Positions 38,316 through 48,099 are shown, counted from the stretch's first letter. The stretch: DNA of 57,644 nucleotides from Methanosarcina spelaei (GCF_002287235.1 NZ_LMVP01000538.1:1-57644); one strand, 5' to 3'. The notes: generated by a model not told the origin, from the sequence alone. A program made the numbers and translations.

Positions 38316-38545
38316 GAAGGTACTTACTATCATAACTAATAGTTTAGACATGCTTGTCATGCCAGAAGTACCTCAAGAACCAATCAAAAGCAAAGGATCC
38401 ATACAGACGCCTGCTTGAAAAGCTTCAAAACAAAAACAAGGACTAAGTAAAAGGTAGGCGGGCGGGAGCTCAACCCCGCCCAGGCTGAGGTTAGAACAGA
38501 TTCGATGAAAGTCTGTCCCAGAAGACCCACTAATTAGGGTCTACA
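38316..38545 (+). mobile_element. Internally deleted insertion-element remnant with terminal hairpins
   Basis: AGGTACTT and AAGTACCT form an inverted repeat at the left side (about 38317-38370). A short coding tail in one frame reads NQSKAKDPYRRLLEKLQNKN then KD and a stop, like a transposase C-terminus. The right side has GGGCGGG paired with CCCGCCC (about 38459-38482) and AGACCC paired with GGGTCT (about 38523-38543). The GC-rich block resembles that at 4333. The family is probably IS200/IS605-like, but this is not certain. Confidence 0.45.
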
Positions 38546-38707
38546 TAATAATATCAGTATTAAAAATATTTAAATGTTTTTACAGTACTTATTTCAGAAG
38601 TCCTAGCCTAGTCAATCGTTTTCTTCTTTGAGATAGCCTCATATAATACCCGTCCTATTTATAATAAACTTAAGTAATTTTTTATTCCTAAAGGTCATAA
38701 TAATGAT

Positions 38708-38905
38708 ATGCGCCCTCCCAGTGTTTTTGAGAGATCTTTATATATAATTTTTGCAATATTTATGACGTATATCTTTTTTGTGTATATTATCCCGGGCTCG
38801 TTCTGGGAACTTCCAAGGGCGCTTGTTATTATCTTATTTTACTCGATAAACTTCATTTGGCTAATGCTCGCTAACAAAATTAGAAACTATCTTAATCTTA
38901 TTTGA
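38708..38905 (+). CDS. Small two-helix membrane protein
   Basis: I do not recognise this 65-residue protein. It has two hydrophobic helices (LYIIFAIFMTYIFFVYII, about 11-28, and ALVIILFYSINFIWLMLA, about 38-55) with charged ends (MRPPSVFERS, NKIRNYLNLI). GC content of the first half is higher than its surroundings, which supports a real gene, but the ribosome binding site is weak. Confidence 0.45.
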   Translation: MRPPSVFERSLYIIFAIFMTYIFFVYIIPGSFWELPRALVIILFYSINFIWLMLANKIRNYLNLI

Positions 38906-39309
38906 AAAAGAGTGTTAGTTGGGGACGAGCAGGCGTATAAGAAGTACAACCATTTTAAATAATCCCAAAATTTTTTCTCAGCCTCCCTTTCTTATTTTTG
39001 CAACGGAAACACATATACTCCTAAATTTCTAATTATTCAGTAAATCCCTATCATAATTTTTTTCGTAACGGAACTGAATGGATAGAAAGTCGAATTATAC
39101 TGCAATCGATGGTATAACTTCTCGTCGTATACCTTTTCGGGGGCATGTGCAAAAATACTCAACTTCTTGTCGCACTTACAGAACTTTAGGTACACTGCCC
39201 GGAAAAAGCTAGTGATAGATAAAAATGCAATAAGTTAATCTAAAAACTTAATTTTTTTGGCTCGGCGGGCACACTTACTTTGACGATGTTCTCGTCGATC
39301 CCTGCTTTA
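38906..39309. other. 404-bp interval with degenerate coding traces
   Basis: On the minus strand a frame without a start codon runs from about 39220 to 39050 (FFRAVYLKFCKCDKKLSIFA, HAPEKVYDEKLYH), which may be a fragment of a lost mobile-element gene. No identification is possible. Confidence 0.3.
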
Positions 39310-39846
39310 CTAGTTTGGATCATAAACGCAAAATAACTCTTGAGATAGCTTATTTTGCTTGCCGGAGGCAGCCCGGAAAATCCTTTTTATTTGGGGGATT
39401 GTAAAGTGACTTACGCCTGCTGCTTTTGCTACTTCTTCACGGACGTCAATGCTTTGAACTTCCAGTTTCGCAGAATTCTGCGAAACTGGGTCTATATAGT
39501 TTTCTTTGTTTACATGTTTTCTATTTATGTTAGAAGCAATGACAGCTTTAGATCTATTCTCCTCAGCTTTTTTCTTAAAAAATACGTCCAGCTTCAAGCC
39601 CAGCTCCCCACGTACAAAATTTGTGAGATTACGTCTTGCAAACTGATTTTGGATCATCCAAATACATACATCGTTCTTGGTTTCAAACTGCTTTTCAACA
39701 GTTCTGAAGGACAAGTTGTGCTTGCTGCATATGGAGTAACGGTTATGACCGTCAATTATGAAGTCATTCCAAAGGATTATTGCTTCCCTGCAGCTTTCTT
39801 CAAGTATACTTTTTTCGTCCCTGAGCTTGTTGCAGTAAAATGAAGA
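39310..39846 (-). pseudogene. ParB-like domain protein fragment, N-terminally truncated
   Basis: The open frame from 39846 has no start codon but carries the ParB/Srx-type block CREAIILWNDFIIDGHNRYS then ICSKHNLSF. This is followed by the helical region WMIQNQFARRNLTNFVRGEL and a helix-turn-helix-like DVREEVAKAAGVSHFTIPQI. A shorter reading from TTG at 39714 would lose the ParB core. The first strand and start of the family are missing. Such proteins belong to plasmids and integrated elements, which fits the nearby integrase fragment. Confidence 0.65.
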
Positions 39847-40176
39847 TTAAAAGAAAAAGCTGAAGCAAAGGATTATAAACATTATCTTCTATTAAGGTAT
39901 ATACATAAAAAGTCCTTTTTTAAATTAAAAATTTAGTGTTTTCTAAAAAGACAAAATCTTTAAAAGGCTGTGGTCACTTTTCCACTTCCAAGTGAAATGT
40001 TTCCTAAATTTTTCCATTCTTTTTTGAAATTTTTGCAGCTGTTTAAAACTATCTGCTTAGTTTTAAGAATAAACAGTATGTAGATTCAAGAATCCAATTT
40101 TTAAAAATAGACTATTTAAGAATGAAATTTCTCTATTCAGAATAGAAGCAAAGGAAGAAAAGAGTATTAAAACCAT
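39847..40176. other. 330-bp interval, nothing recognised
   Basis: AT-rich sequence between the ParB-like fragment and the DHH gene; no gene or hairpin stands out. Confidence 0.35.
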
Positions 40177-42309
40177 TTAATACTCGACATCGGTGGATGC
40201 TATCTTTTCGGCAAGTTTCGATAACACCTCAGTTCTCATTCCTTCCACAAATTTGATACTACCTACAACCAGATGTCCTCCTCCGCTGACACCTGCGCCT
40301 TTCATTTCTTCCCTGAGTTCCCTGACGATTTTTGGAATATTCATAAGCACGCCCTTTGAACGGATGACTGCAAAGTCAGGACCGTATCCGATAGTTACCA
40401 CGGGTTTATCCGGATACCGTTTGGTAAGTATGTCATGAACTTCGCCTGAGGTCTTTCCTGGTGGCGGGAAGGTGAATTTCTGGGCGTAGTTTTCAACGTC
40501 TATCACATTCATAATAGTCCCATTTGACAGTTTTTGAGACTTGACATTAAAGAGGCAGGTTTCAAGCTGTTCCTGTATCATGTTATTTGCCTGTTCGCAG
40601 AGCAGGGAAACCAGTTTTTTATGAGTGTCGTGGTCCCCTAGATCCAGAATGTCATCGATAATGCCTTTTCCACTGCTGAATTTCAGCCAGAACTGCTCAT
40701 AATCCAGAGCCAGAGCCATTTCTTTCAGCTCTTCAAGGGTATAACGGTCCGAAACAAGAGAAATGTACCTTTCAGCTTCCGGAGCCTCTGAACGGTCTCC
40801 AACTGCAGAAACTGCTGGAAGATGTTTTATTGTATCGCTAATCTTGGGATTGATCATACGAGCAACTTCAGCACAGAGCATTCCGGCAGTAACCCCGAAA
40901 TCCCCTCCCACATGCGCAGGATTTACGTGTCCTATCAGGTACTGGTCAACAATCTCATCCGGATGGTGATGGTCAATAACAAGCATATCGATTCCATAAA
41001 CTCCGGCTTGCCGCATTGAAGGTACGTCTTCTTCCGTTGATCCGTTGTCTACAAGGATTACAAGTGGCATTTTCTGACCGTGCCTTGAAAGATCTTCAAG
41101 CGCAAATGAAATATCCCTCGTAACATCGGCAAGTTCATAAAAAGGAGCTTTCGAAGGGGCACGTTTGTAGAAGTAATATTCTGCATCCGTTCCTCCAATT
41201 TCCGTAATAAGGGGCAGAATCGCCCTCTCAATTGCAATTGCCGAGGTAATACCATCAGCATCGGCATGATGCCTTAGAATAATCGGGGTTGAATGGAGAA
41301 TAGCTTTTTTGATTTCTTTGGCGACATGGAGCATCCTGGGTTTAAGTTTCTCCATAATTTCGCTTTTGATAAGGAAAGGGATATCTGCAGGAGCTGCTTT
41401 TTCGTCAATTACTCTCTCAACTCTGCTCTTGACAAGTGCTTCCTTCTCTCCTGTCAGCAGTTTCATGCTCATGACCTCGATCTGGATCTGGTCATCTCGC
41501 AGAGTCACTTCTCCAGTAATGGAAACAATCATCTCTACATCAATATGCGGATAGGACCTTTTCCCTGCACTCTCAAAGGCTGCACAGGGCACAAAGCCTC
41601 CCTCATCGCTAATTGTGAAAATCGTGGGCCCACTCGTCTGCTTTACCTGAATTACTTCTCCTTCTATTCTTAGGAGCCTGCCCTTCATACTGGAGTCGAT
41701 TTCAGCTGAGTTTTTTAGTGGAAGCTCCTTTTCAAGCTCAATAGTTTCGTATTTTTTAAGAGTTTTAGGGATCAGATCCAGCTTTCCTCCGGTTTTGATG
41801 CTTTTTACCAGTACAATCACGGCATCCCCTACTTCAGGAGGAATTCCGACATTGCTAGAATGCATGAGCCCTCTTACGTGAGGGTTAAGATCCACAAAGA
41901 CCCCAAAAGATGCTTTACTGCTCACTATCCCATGATAAAGTTTTCCGGCCTCCACGTCTTTAAGGTCGCAGGACTCATCAAGGGCATAAACGTACTGAGA
42001 ATGGGCGCAGGAATCGCATACGTCTTCATCGGGATCCTGAGGGTTCTCAATACGTGCTCCACAAATCTTGCATGTGTATATTTTTCCCAGCCCCTTACAT
42101 GTTTTACAGGGAGTAGTTACTTCAATACTTCCGGTGCCGTTACATTTCTCACAAGCGGCACCATTTTTTAAAAAGCTGTCAAGATTTTTTTCTGACATTC
42201 TCATGAAATCAATTGATTTTGATTTACCTTTGCCCTTGCACTGAGGACATATTTCAGTTGAAACAACTTCATAGCCACGACCGTGGCAGTCTGGACATTC
42301 CTTACTCAT
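40177..42309 (-). CDS. Archaeal RecJ-like DHH phosphoesterase with DnaJ-type zinc fingers and S1 domain
   Basis: A 710-residue multidomain protein. Four CxxCxGxG repeats (CPDCHGRG, CPQCKGKG, CEKCNGTG, CKTCKGLG) and a CKICG...CDSC pair form an N-terminal zinc region. Then come an S1 domain (YHGIVSSKASFGVFVDLNP, about 130-180), an OB-fold (about 210-300), and the DHH core with ILRHHADADGITSA, LVDNGST and LVIDHHHPDE. The DHHA1 end has GVSGGGHLVVGS. Such proteins are annotated as single-strand exonucleases of the RecJ/GAN type. The ATG at 42309 follows GGTG by about nine bases. The fusion suggests a nucleic-acid processing role. Confidence 0.93.
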   Translation of the reverse strand: MSKECPDCHGRGYEVVSTEICPQCKGKGKSKSIDFMRMSEKNLDSFLKNGAACEKCNGTGSIEVTTPCKTCKGLGKIYTCKICGARIENPQDPDEDVCDSCAHSQYVYALDESCDLKDVEAGKLYHGIVSSKASFGVFVDLNPHVRGLMHSSNVGIPPEVGDAVIVLVKSIKTGGKLDLIPKTLKKYETIELEKELPLKNSAEIDSSMKGRLLRIEGEVIQVKQTSGPTIFTISDEGGFVPCAAFESAGKRSYPHIDVEMIVSITGEVTLRDDQIQIEVMSMKLLTGEKEALVKSRVERVIDEKAAPADIPFLIKSEIMEKLKPRMLHVAKEIKKAILHSTPIILRHHADADGITSAIAIERAILPLITEIGGTDAEYYFYKRAPSKAPFYELADVTRDISFALEDLSRHGQKMPLVILVDNGSTEEDVPSMRQAGVYGIDMLVIDHHHPDEIVDQYLIGHVNPAHVGGDFGVTAGMLCAEVARMINPKISDTIKHLPAVSAVGDRSEAPEAERYISLVSDRYTLEELKEMALALDYEQFWLKFSSGKGIIDDILDLGDHDTHKKLVSLLCEQANNMIQEQLETCLFNVKSQKLSNGTIMNVIDVENYAQKFTFPPPGKTSGEVHDILTKRYPDKPVVTIGYGPDFAVIRSKGVLMNIPKIVRELREEMKGAGVSGGGHLVVGSIKFVEGMRTEVLSKLAEKIASTDVEY

Positions 42310-42892
42310 TAATATCAACACCAATGGTTCTTCCGAACCTGCGTTTTCTTGACTTACTGTTTGCGGCTCAAAACATTTTTGAACCTGACAATATTTATCG
42401 TTCCGATTGTCAGTTTTTAAATACGCTGTCCTAACTCTGTGACCTTAGAAGGGCCGAAAACCAATAATATTCTGACCTTTTTCCCTGTCAACTTACTTTT
42501 CTCTGTTTTATATTTTCTATGTTTCAAATATAAGTGTTTTCAGAGACAAGTGTTTTCAGAGACAACTAATTCTCAGAATGAGTCTCTTGCAGCCTCTTTA
42601 TAATTTTACACAATCAGGCATCTGCATTTTTGACACTTATTTCCTTCTCCGATGTTGTTCGAAATCTGAAAAACTGAAGTCAATTGGAAATCTAGAGAAG
42701 GAAACAATATAAATAATAATACACTAAATAATAATATAGCCTTTCAGATATTTGTATAATGCGGGGTGTAAAATTTTTGAACTATGAAGACTTACTTTAT
42801 AGAAACTTTTATTATTGTTTATCTGAACAAAGAGTACTTAATTATTATTAAATCTAATTTAAACATTAATGGAATAAGAGGTCATAAAAACT
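42310..42892. other. 583-bp divergent promoter interval
   Basis: Between divergently transcribed genes. It contains a 17-bp direct repeat AGTGTTTTCAGAGACAA (about 42532-42565) and AT-rich TATA-like stretches (for example ATATAAATAATAAT near 42708). No gene is supported. Confidence 0.4.
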
Positions 42893-43675
42893 ATGAGTAT
42901 CTTTGCCAGTCAAATCTATCTTCCTGTATTATTAGTTTTAATATTAATACTCTCACAATCAATAAAAATGGTTAACGAATACGAGAGAGTAGTAATTTTC
43001 AGGCTGGGCCGCCTAAGTGGTGTAAAAGGGCCAGGGATTTTCCTGATTATCCCGATTGTTGATAAAGCTATAAAAATCGATCTTAGAGTTGTTGCAATCG
43101 ATGTACCCAAGCAGGCAGTAATCACAAGAGATAATGTCACGGTTGAGGTGGATGCCGTTGTTTATTACAAGGTCATAGAGCCTGGAGCTGCCATAACTCA
43201 GGTTGAAAATTATATGTTCGCAACTTCTACCCTTTCACAGACCACCCTGAGAGATGTTATGGGCCAGATGGAACTCGATGAACTGCTTTCGGAAAGGGAA
43301 AATATCAATAAGCAAATTCAGGAGCTTCTGGACAAGTATACCGACCCTTGGGGGATCAAGGTTACAGGTGTTACAATTCGAGATGTTTCCCTGCCTGATA
43401 CGATGAAGAGAGCAATTGCCAAACAGGCTGAAGCCGAAAGAGAAAAGCGTGCCAGAATTATCCTTGCGGAAGGAGAATCCCTGGCTGCGCAGAAAATGAA
43501 AGAGGCCGCAACTCTCTATGAGGGAGTCCCCGCAGCAATCAAATTGAGGGAACTGCAAACTTTAGCCGAGATTGCAAGAGAAAAGAACCTCATAGTAGTT
43601 ACCCAGTCTCAGCCTCTTGAAACCGGGAATATAGCGGCTTTATCTACGGCTATTGCGGAAAGAAAAGAGCGGTAA
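42893..43675 (+). CDS. Slipin/stomatin-like SPFH (band 7) membrane protein
   Basis: A 260-residue protein with a single N-terminal membrane helix (residues about 5-24) followed by the SPFH domain (MVNEYERVVIFRLGRLSGVK, IDLRVVAIDVPKQAVITRDNV) and a coiled-coil Ala/Glu/Lys-rich segment (AIAKQAEAEREKRARIILAE). It oligomerises at membranes as a scaffold. In archaea the next gene, an NfeD/STOPP protease, cleaves the slipin C-terminus. AGAGGT precedes the ATG at 42893. The pair forms an operon with a 56-bp gap. Confidence 0.95.
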   Translation: MSIFASQIYLPVLLVLILILSQSIKMVNEYERVVIFRLGRLSGVKGPGIFLIIPIVDKAIKIDLRVVAIDVPKQAVITRDNVTVEVDAVVYYKVIEPGAAITQVENYMFATSTLSQTTLRDVMGQMELDELLSERENINKQIQELLDKYTDPWGIKVTGVTIRDVSLPDTMKRAIAKQAEAEREKRARIILAEGESLAAQKMKEAATLYEGVPAAIKLRELQTLAEIAREKNLIVVTQSQPLETGNIAALSTAIAERKER

Positions 43676-43731
43676 AGGCAAAAATAAGCGTAAACAAAAA
43701 TTATAGCAGCAAAAAGAACTGAAGGAAATGG

Positions 43732-45060
43732 ATGAGCAAGAAAAGATCGATAACCATGCCTGTAGAAAGAGGTTCACATCTCTTCTTTATTTTCTTCCTG
43801 TGTTTCATCCTCATAGCCGTTTCTATACCCTCTGTGGATGCAGGACCTGAACAGAAAGTACTTGTGCTTGAAATATCCGAGGCTATAACACCAGCTTCAG
43901 ATGATGTTGTAGCTGATGCAATAGAAAAAGCTGAAAATGAAAACTTTGAAGCTCTTATAATTGTCCTGGATACCCCAGGCGGAGGACTGGACGAAACTCA
44001 AAAAATTATAAGTACAATTGAGAATGCAAGCGTGCCTGTTATCGGATATGTGCCAGAGGGTGGGAAAGCCTGGTCAGCCGGCACACTCATCCTTATGGGG
44101 ACAGATATTGCTGCAATGGCGCCATTCACGGTTATAGGGTCAGCTCAGCCAGTTCAGATGTCGGCAGAGGGAACAAAACCCATTACAGATGAGAAAATAA
44201 TAAATGCTCTTGTCAAATTCTCGGTTGCAACAGCCAGTAAACACGGGAGAAACGAGACTTTTGCAGAAGAGGTTATAACGAAAAATAAAAATCTTGACGC
44301 ACAGGAAGCTCTGAAGAGCGGTGTAATAGAGTATATAGCTCCTTCTATCCCAAACCTGCTAGTACAGATAAACGGGCAGCAGGTAAAACAAAAAGTCCTG
44401 CAAACCGAAAATGCAGGAATAGAAATCTATGAACCTCCTCTTTCACTATCCCTTTTAGGACTCATCTCAAACCCGATTATTTCCTCCCTTCTTTTGACTC
44501 TGGGAATTTATGGGCTAATTTTCGGAATCTCAAGTCCTGGAGCCGGAGCAGAGATTTTCGGAATCATGTCAATTGCACTTGGGTTAATGGGTACAGGCTT
44601 TGATATCAATTTAGGGGCAATCTTCCTCATTCTTTTGGGAATAGGACTTTTGATTGTTGAAATTAAAGTCCCCGGATTTGGGATATTCGGGCTTGCAGGT
44701 CTCATCAGCCTTATAATAGGAAGTATACTTCTTGTACCGATGGGAAGCGAAAACATTTACACCCCTGAATTTCAAAAGGTCCTTATCCTGACGGTTGTTG
44801 CCCCTACGGTTGTTTTCGGATTATTCCTGGTTTTTGCAATCTACAAAGTAACAGAGATCAGAAAGAAAAAACCGGTAATTGGAGTGTTTATTGGGGAAAC
44901 CGCCGAAACCATAGATCCTTTAGGGCCTCAAAAGACAGGCTATGTCCGCTATAACGGGGAATACTGGAAAGCCAGTTCAGAAGAGGAAATCGAACCGAAT
45001 GTAGAGGTCGAAATCACTGGAAAATTAAGGGAAACTCTTTTAGTAAAAAGAAAAATGTAA
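43732..45060 (+). CDS. NfeD-like membrane-bound serine protease (STOPP, ClpP class)
   Basis: A 442-residue protein with a signal peptide (about 17-37), a ClpP-like protease domain (about 40-215), four or five membrane helices (about 230-375) and a C-terminal NfeD OB-fold (about 380-442). The catalytic serine is probably Ser115 in AWSAGTL and the catalytic lysine Lys155 in TDEKIINAL, matching the Ser-Lys dyad of Pyrococcus PH1510. The probable substrate is the slipin encoded just upstream, so the pair forms a membrane quality-control unit. Confidence 0.94.
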   Translation: MSKKRSITMPVERGSHLFFIFFLCFILIAVSIPSVDAGPEQKVLVLEISEAITPASDDVVADAIEKAENENFEALIIVLDTPGGGLDETQKIISTIENASVPVIGYVPEGGKAWSAGTLILMGTDIAAMAPFTVIGSAQPVQMSAEGTKPITDEKIINALVKFSVATASKHGRNETFAEEVITKNKNLDAQEALKSGVIEYIAPSIPNLLVQINGQQVKQKVLQTENAGIEIYEPPLSLSLLGLISNPIISSLLLTLGIYGLIFGISSPGAGAEIFGIMSIALGLMGTGFDINLGAIFLILLGIGLLIVEIKVPGFGIFGLAGLISLIIGSILLVPMGSENIYTPEFQKVLILTVVAPTVVFGLFLVFAIYKVTEIRKKKPVIGVFIGETAETIDPLGPQKTGYVRYNGEYWKASSEEEIEPNVEVEITGKLRETLLVKRKM

Positions 45061-45097
45061 TTGTTCCCTTTTTTCCAGTTCGATTTCTCTTTTGCTA

Positions 45098-45224
45098 AAG
45101 CCCTTTTTACTAAATTTTCGCTAAAAACCTTTTACTAAATTTTCGCTAAAAACCTTTTACTAAATTTTCGCTAAAAACCTTTTTACTAAATTTTCGCTAA
45201 AAACCTTTTTACTAAATTTTCGCT
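45098..45224. repeat. 27-28-bp minisatellite, about 5 copies
   Basis: Units of GCTAAAAACCTTTT followed by ACTAAATTTTC repeat in tandem, some with an extra T, between convergent genes. Confidence 0.9.
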
Positions 45225-45262
45225 AAAGCCTTTTTTTAAAAGGCTTTTTTTTAAAAGGCTTT
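45225..45262. terminator. Bidirectional terminator between nfeD and the AIR-synthase-like gene
   Basis: AAAGCCTTTT and AAAAGGCTTT form a hairpin with a three-base loop, followed by a T-run, then a second AAAAGGCTTT. It serves the plus-strand nfeD gene and overlaps the stop codon of the convergent minus-strand gene. Confidence 0.7.
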
Positions 45263-46586
45263 ATTTACTTCTTATTTTTTCGAGGACTTTTTGTTTCTTT
45301 TCAATAGCTTCAAGCGCAGCCTTATCAATTGCTGTTCTCATTTCTTCAAAATCCCTGGGATTCTCTTCTCCATGAACTTTTTTGACTGGTGTGTAGGCAG
45401 ACTCTCTAAATCTTGGTGTAAAATCTTTGCATTCACCATTTAAGAAGATTTCAGCTCCGCTTCCTTTATCAACATGCCCTATAACATCAATTTTAATGCC
45501 TTCAGCTCTGACAGCATTAAGAATTTCGTCAGCGTATGCAGGGGGAACAATTATAAGCAGGGCATCGAGAGATACTCCGAGATAGTCGATTTTCAGGTTT
45601 TCAAGCATTGAAAGCACTTTTGGGTTCACAAGAGCCCTTATTTTTTCCTCTTCAAAGACAAGTTTTACCCCTGCGGTCTTTGATATTTCCTTGGCATCTC
45701 CCCTGATCCCGCCATTAGTAACATCAGTCATCGAATGGACTTTCTTATGCAGTCCGGATTGCAACAGGATCTCACAGGCTTCCAGAAAACGGATATTGAT
45801 GGTTTCCTCCACAACCTCATGCATCCCGTAGTAAAGCGCAGTTGTAGAAACCGTACCCCCACCTGCGCCTTCGGTCATAAGGATAAGGTCTCCTGCTTCG
45901 GTCCGGTTCCGCGAGGTAAGAGAAGAAGTTATGCCTACAGCTCCAACTCCACCTGTCATACGTTCGCCTATGACCATATCCCCGCCGATTCGGAGTGTGC
46001 TCCCCGTAATAAGAGGTATTCCGGTAAGTTCCGAAACCGTGGTTATTCCTGCGATATGGTCGAAGATCTTTGCTACATCTCCGTCGTCTGCTACATGAAT
46101 GTCGGAAAGCATCGCCAGAGGTCGAGCTCCCATAGCATATATATCACGCAAAGCTGCTCGTGCTACATGAAAGCCCGAGAGAAAAGGAAAGTCGCTCAGA
46201 CGAGAGTGAATTCCGTCAATTGTAACCACGAGGTAGTCTTCACCGATTTTGACAACCCCTGAGTCATCAAGCTGGGAGCTATCCACAACAGCACCTGTCT
46301 TGCCTATAACTTCCCCTAGCTTGGAATGGACGTAGAAATCCCCTGTACCCCTTGAACCTACCCCGAATTCACCCATTGAAACTCCTGAGAAAGTGGAGCT
46401 TAACACGTCTCCTTTTACATCAAGTGTCGCTTTTGCCTCACAAACAACCGCAGCTGCGATCTCATGAGCTTTTTCCAAGCTTATATGCTTAATTTCAATA
46501 ATTCTTGAAGCCAGCTTTGCTTCAAGCCCTGCTTCGTTTGAGGGGTCCTCTCTGAGAGCCCGTTTTGCGTAGCCTTCTATATCCAT
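45261..46586 (-). CDS. AIR synthase-related protein (HypE/ThiL/SelD superfamily)
   Basis: A 441-residue protein of the PurM-like ATP-binding superfamily. GEFGVGSRGTGDFYVHSKLG, DDSGVVKIGEDYLVVTIDGI, the HVARAALRDIYAMGARP helix and the C-terminal SMTDVTNGGIRGDAKEISKT are typical. It is longer at the N-terminus (about 55 extra helical residues) than HypE. Related proteins are conserved in methanogens and sometimes called AIR synthase-like or methanogenesis-marker proteins; the substrate is unknown. The ATG at 46586 is chosen by family length; another ATG lies three codons upstream. The frame extended to 46652 runs into repeat-flanking DNA. Confidence 0.85.
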   Translation of the reverse strand: MDIEGYAKRALREDPSNEAGLEAKLASRIIEIKHISLEKAHEIAAAVVCEAKATLDVKGDVLSSTFSGVSMGEFGVGSRGTGDFYVHSKLGEVIGKTGAVVDSSQLDDSGVVKIGEDYLVVTIDGIHSRLSDFPFLSGFHVARAALRDIYAMGARPLAMLSDIHVADDGDVAKIFDHIAGITTVSELTGIPLITGSTLRIGGDMVIGERMTGGVGAVGITSSLTSRNRTEAGDLILMTEGAGGGTVSTTALYYGMHEVVEETINIRFLEACEILLQSGLHKKVHSMTDVTNGGIRGDAKEISKTAGVKLVFEEEKIRALVNPKVLSMLENLKIDYLGVSLDALLIIVPPAYADEILNAVRAEGIKIDVIGHVDKGSGAEIFLNGECKDFTPRFRESAYTPVKKVHGEENPRDFEEMRTAIDKAALEAIEKKQKVLEKIRSK

Positions 46587-46661
46587 AGTAACCATCTCTT
46601 GCGGATCTTTCTGCCCTAAAAGATATGCAGGGCAGGATAGTTTGGCATTCAAGTATCAGTC

Positions 46662-46822
46662 TATTTTTAGTAATCTGTTATTTTTAGTAATCTGTTATTT
46701 TTAGTAATCTGTTATTTTGAGGTATTCCGTTAACTTGAGGTATTCCGTTAACTTGAGGTATTCCGTTAAACTTGAGGTAGTTATTTTGAGGTAGTTATTT
46801 TGAGGTAGTTATTTTGAGGTAG
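46662..46822. repeat. Compound minisatellite: three different tandem repeats in series
   Basis: Three copies of a 17-bp unit (TATTTTTAGTAATCTGT) are followed by three copies of an 18-bp unit (TTGAGGTATTCCGTTAAC) and about four copies of a 15-16-bp unit (TTGAGGTAGTTATTT). The last two share TTGAGGTA, so one probably arose from the other. They lie in the divergent or shared upstream region of the AIR-synthase-like gene. Confidence 0.9.
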
Positions 46823-46933
46823 CGTGTTGATTTCAGACGCTTCATCGTAAAGTGTGCAGGAACCAGAACTTCATAATCGGGAAAAAGTGAAAAAAACGGT
46901 TTTAGCAAAAGGTAATTTCTTAGATAAACCCTT

Positions 46934-47542
46934 TCAGCACATATTTACAAAGTTTTTCAGAATCTTCAGCCCGATAGTTCCACTTTTTTCAGGGTGGAAC
47001 TGGGTACCCATAACATTACCTTTGGAGTTTACGACAGATGCTGAAAAGTCGAGTCCATAGTTGCAGGCTGCAAGGGTGTTTTCAGATGCCGTGTCCACGT
47101 AGTAGGAGTGGACGAAGTACACAAACGAGTTGTCAGGGATCCCTTCGAATAGAGGGTGATCCTGCTTGATTTCAATATTATTCCAACCAATGTGAGGCAC
47201 CTTTAGTTCGGATTTTGGAAAGCGCAGTACCTTACCAGAAATAAGATCAAGCCCGTCAGTAAGCTTTCCTTCCTCCGAAGAACTCATGAGAACCTGTTGC
47301 CCAAGACAGATCCCGAGCATGGGCTTGCCTGACCGTGCGTATTCTTCTATAGTCCCTTTGATGGGTGCAAGGCACTTCATCGCGTCCACAAAAGCGCCAA
47401 CACCCGGGAGAATTAAACCGTCTGCGGCAAGAATCTCCTCAGGATCCCCTGAGATTGCGGGACTTGATCCGACTTGTTCAAGCCCCTTTTGGACACTGCG
47501 GAGGTTTCCAAGCCCGTAATCGAGAATCACAATTCTTTTCAT
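46934..47542 (-). CDS. hisH: Imidazole glycerol phosphate synthase, glutaminase subunit
   Basis: A 202-residue class I glutamine amidotransferase that supplies ammonia to HisF in histidine biosynthesis. MKRIVILDYGLGNLRSVQKG starts the domain, the nucleophile cysteine is in MLGICLGQQVLM, and the catalytic His-Glu pair is in GTQFHPEKSG. The ATG at 47542 is preferred to a frame starting at 47557 since it matches the family start. No ribosome binding site is obvious, so a short-leader mRNA is likely. It is not clustered with other his genes, as usual in Methanosarcina. Confidence 0.95.
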   Translation of the reverse strand: MKRIVILDYGLGNLRSVQKGLEQVGSSPAISGDPEEILAADGLILPGVGAFVDAMKCLAPIKGTIEEYARSGKPMLGICLGQQVLMSSSEEGKLTDGLDLISGKVLRFPKSELKVPHIGWNNIEIKQDHPLFEGIPDNSFVYFVHSYYVDTASENTLAACNYGLDFSASVVNSKGNVMGTQFHPEKSGTIGLKILKNFVNMC

Positions 47543-47697
47543 ATTTCTAACAAACAAAGTTAAGATAGATTAACTTTACGAGTAACGAAAAGAGTATCAA
47601 GAAGATAATTTAAGGATAGAAGAAACTAATTAAAAGAAAGATAAAAATGAAAATAAAAAATAGGCAATAAATGAAGGGGCTATAAAATCCTTTACAG

Positions 47698-47913
47698 TTA
47701 AGACCTCCCAGCAGGAAGGCTGTAAGAATTGTTTTCACTTTCAAAAGTCACCTTGTATTTGCCACAATGTATACATTCGTAGCGTTTTTCGAGCACTGTT
47801 GGCAAAAAGCACAATGCACCGCTTTTCCGTTTCCATTTATGCAATCCTAAAAAACACAAGAAACTACGGTTACGATCCGATTCGTCTGAATCATCAGAGC
47901 ATTCTTGATTCAA
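47698..47913 (-). CDS. Small putative zinc-binding protein
   Basis: A 71-residue protein with an acidic N-terminus (MNQECSDDSDESDR), then CFLGLHKWKRK and a C-terminal YECIHCGKYKVTF zinc-knuckle-like motif. The arrangement Cys...His-x-Trp...Cys-x-x-Cys resembles small zinc-ribbon proteins of phages and archaea. The TTG start at 47913 has AGGGGA upstream. Function is unknown. Confidence 0.55.
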   Translation of the reverse strand: MNQECSDDSDESDRNRSFLCFLGLHKWKRKSGALCFLPTVLEKRYECIHCGKYKVTFESENNSYSLPAGRS

Positions 47914-48099
47914 AAAACTGTTTCCCCTTGTTTATGGTTGTTTAGTTTATTCCATAACAGTAAGGAAAATATGGTCAAAAGAACTATATAAATATATAGT
48001 TTTTATGGAAAATATCAAGAAGTTCTGCTATGGAACAGTATTTACGTCTAAGAATAAAGAAGTGAATCCATATTATAAAAATGTTAATAATATTTAGCC

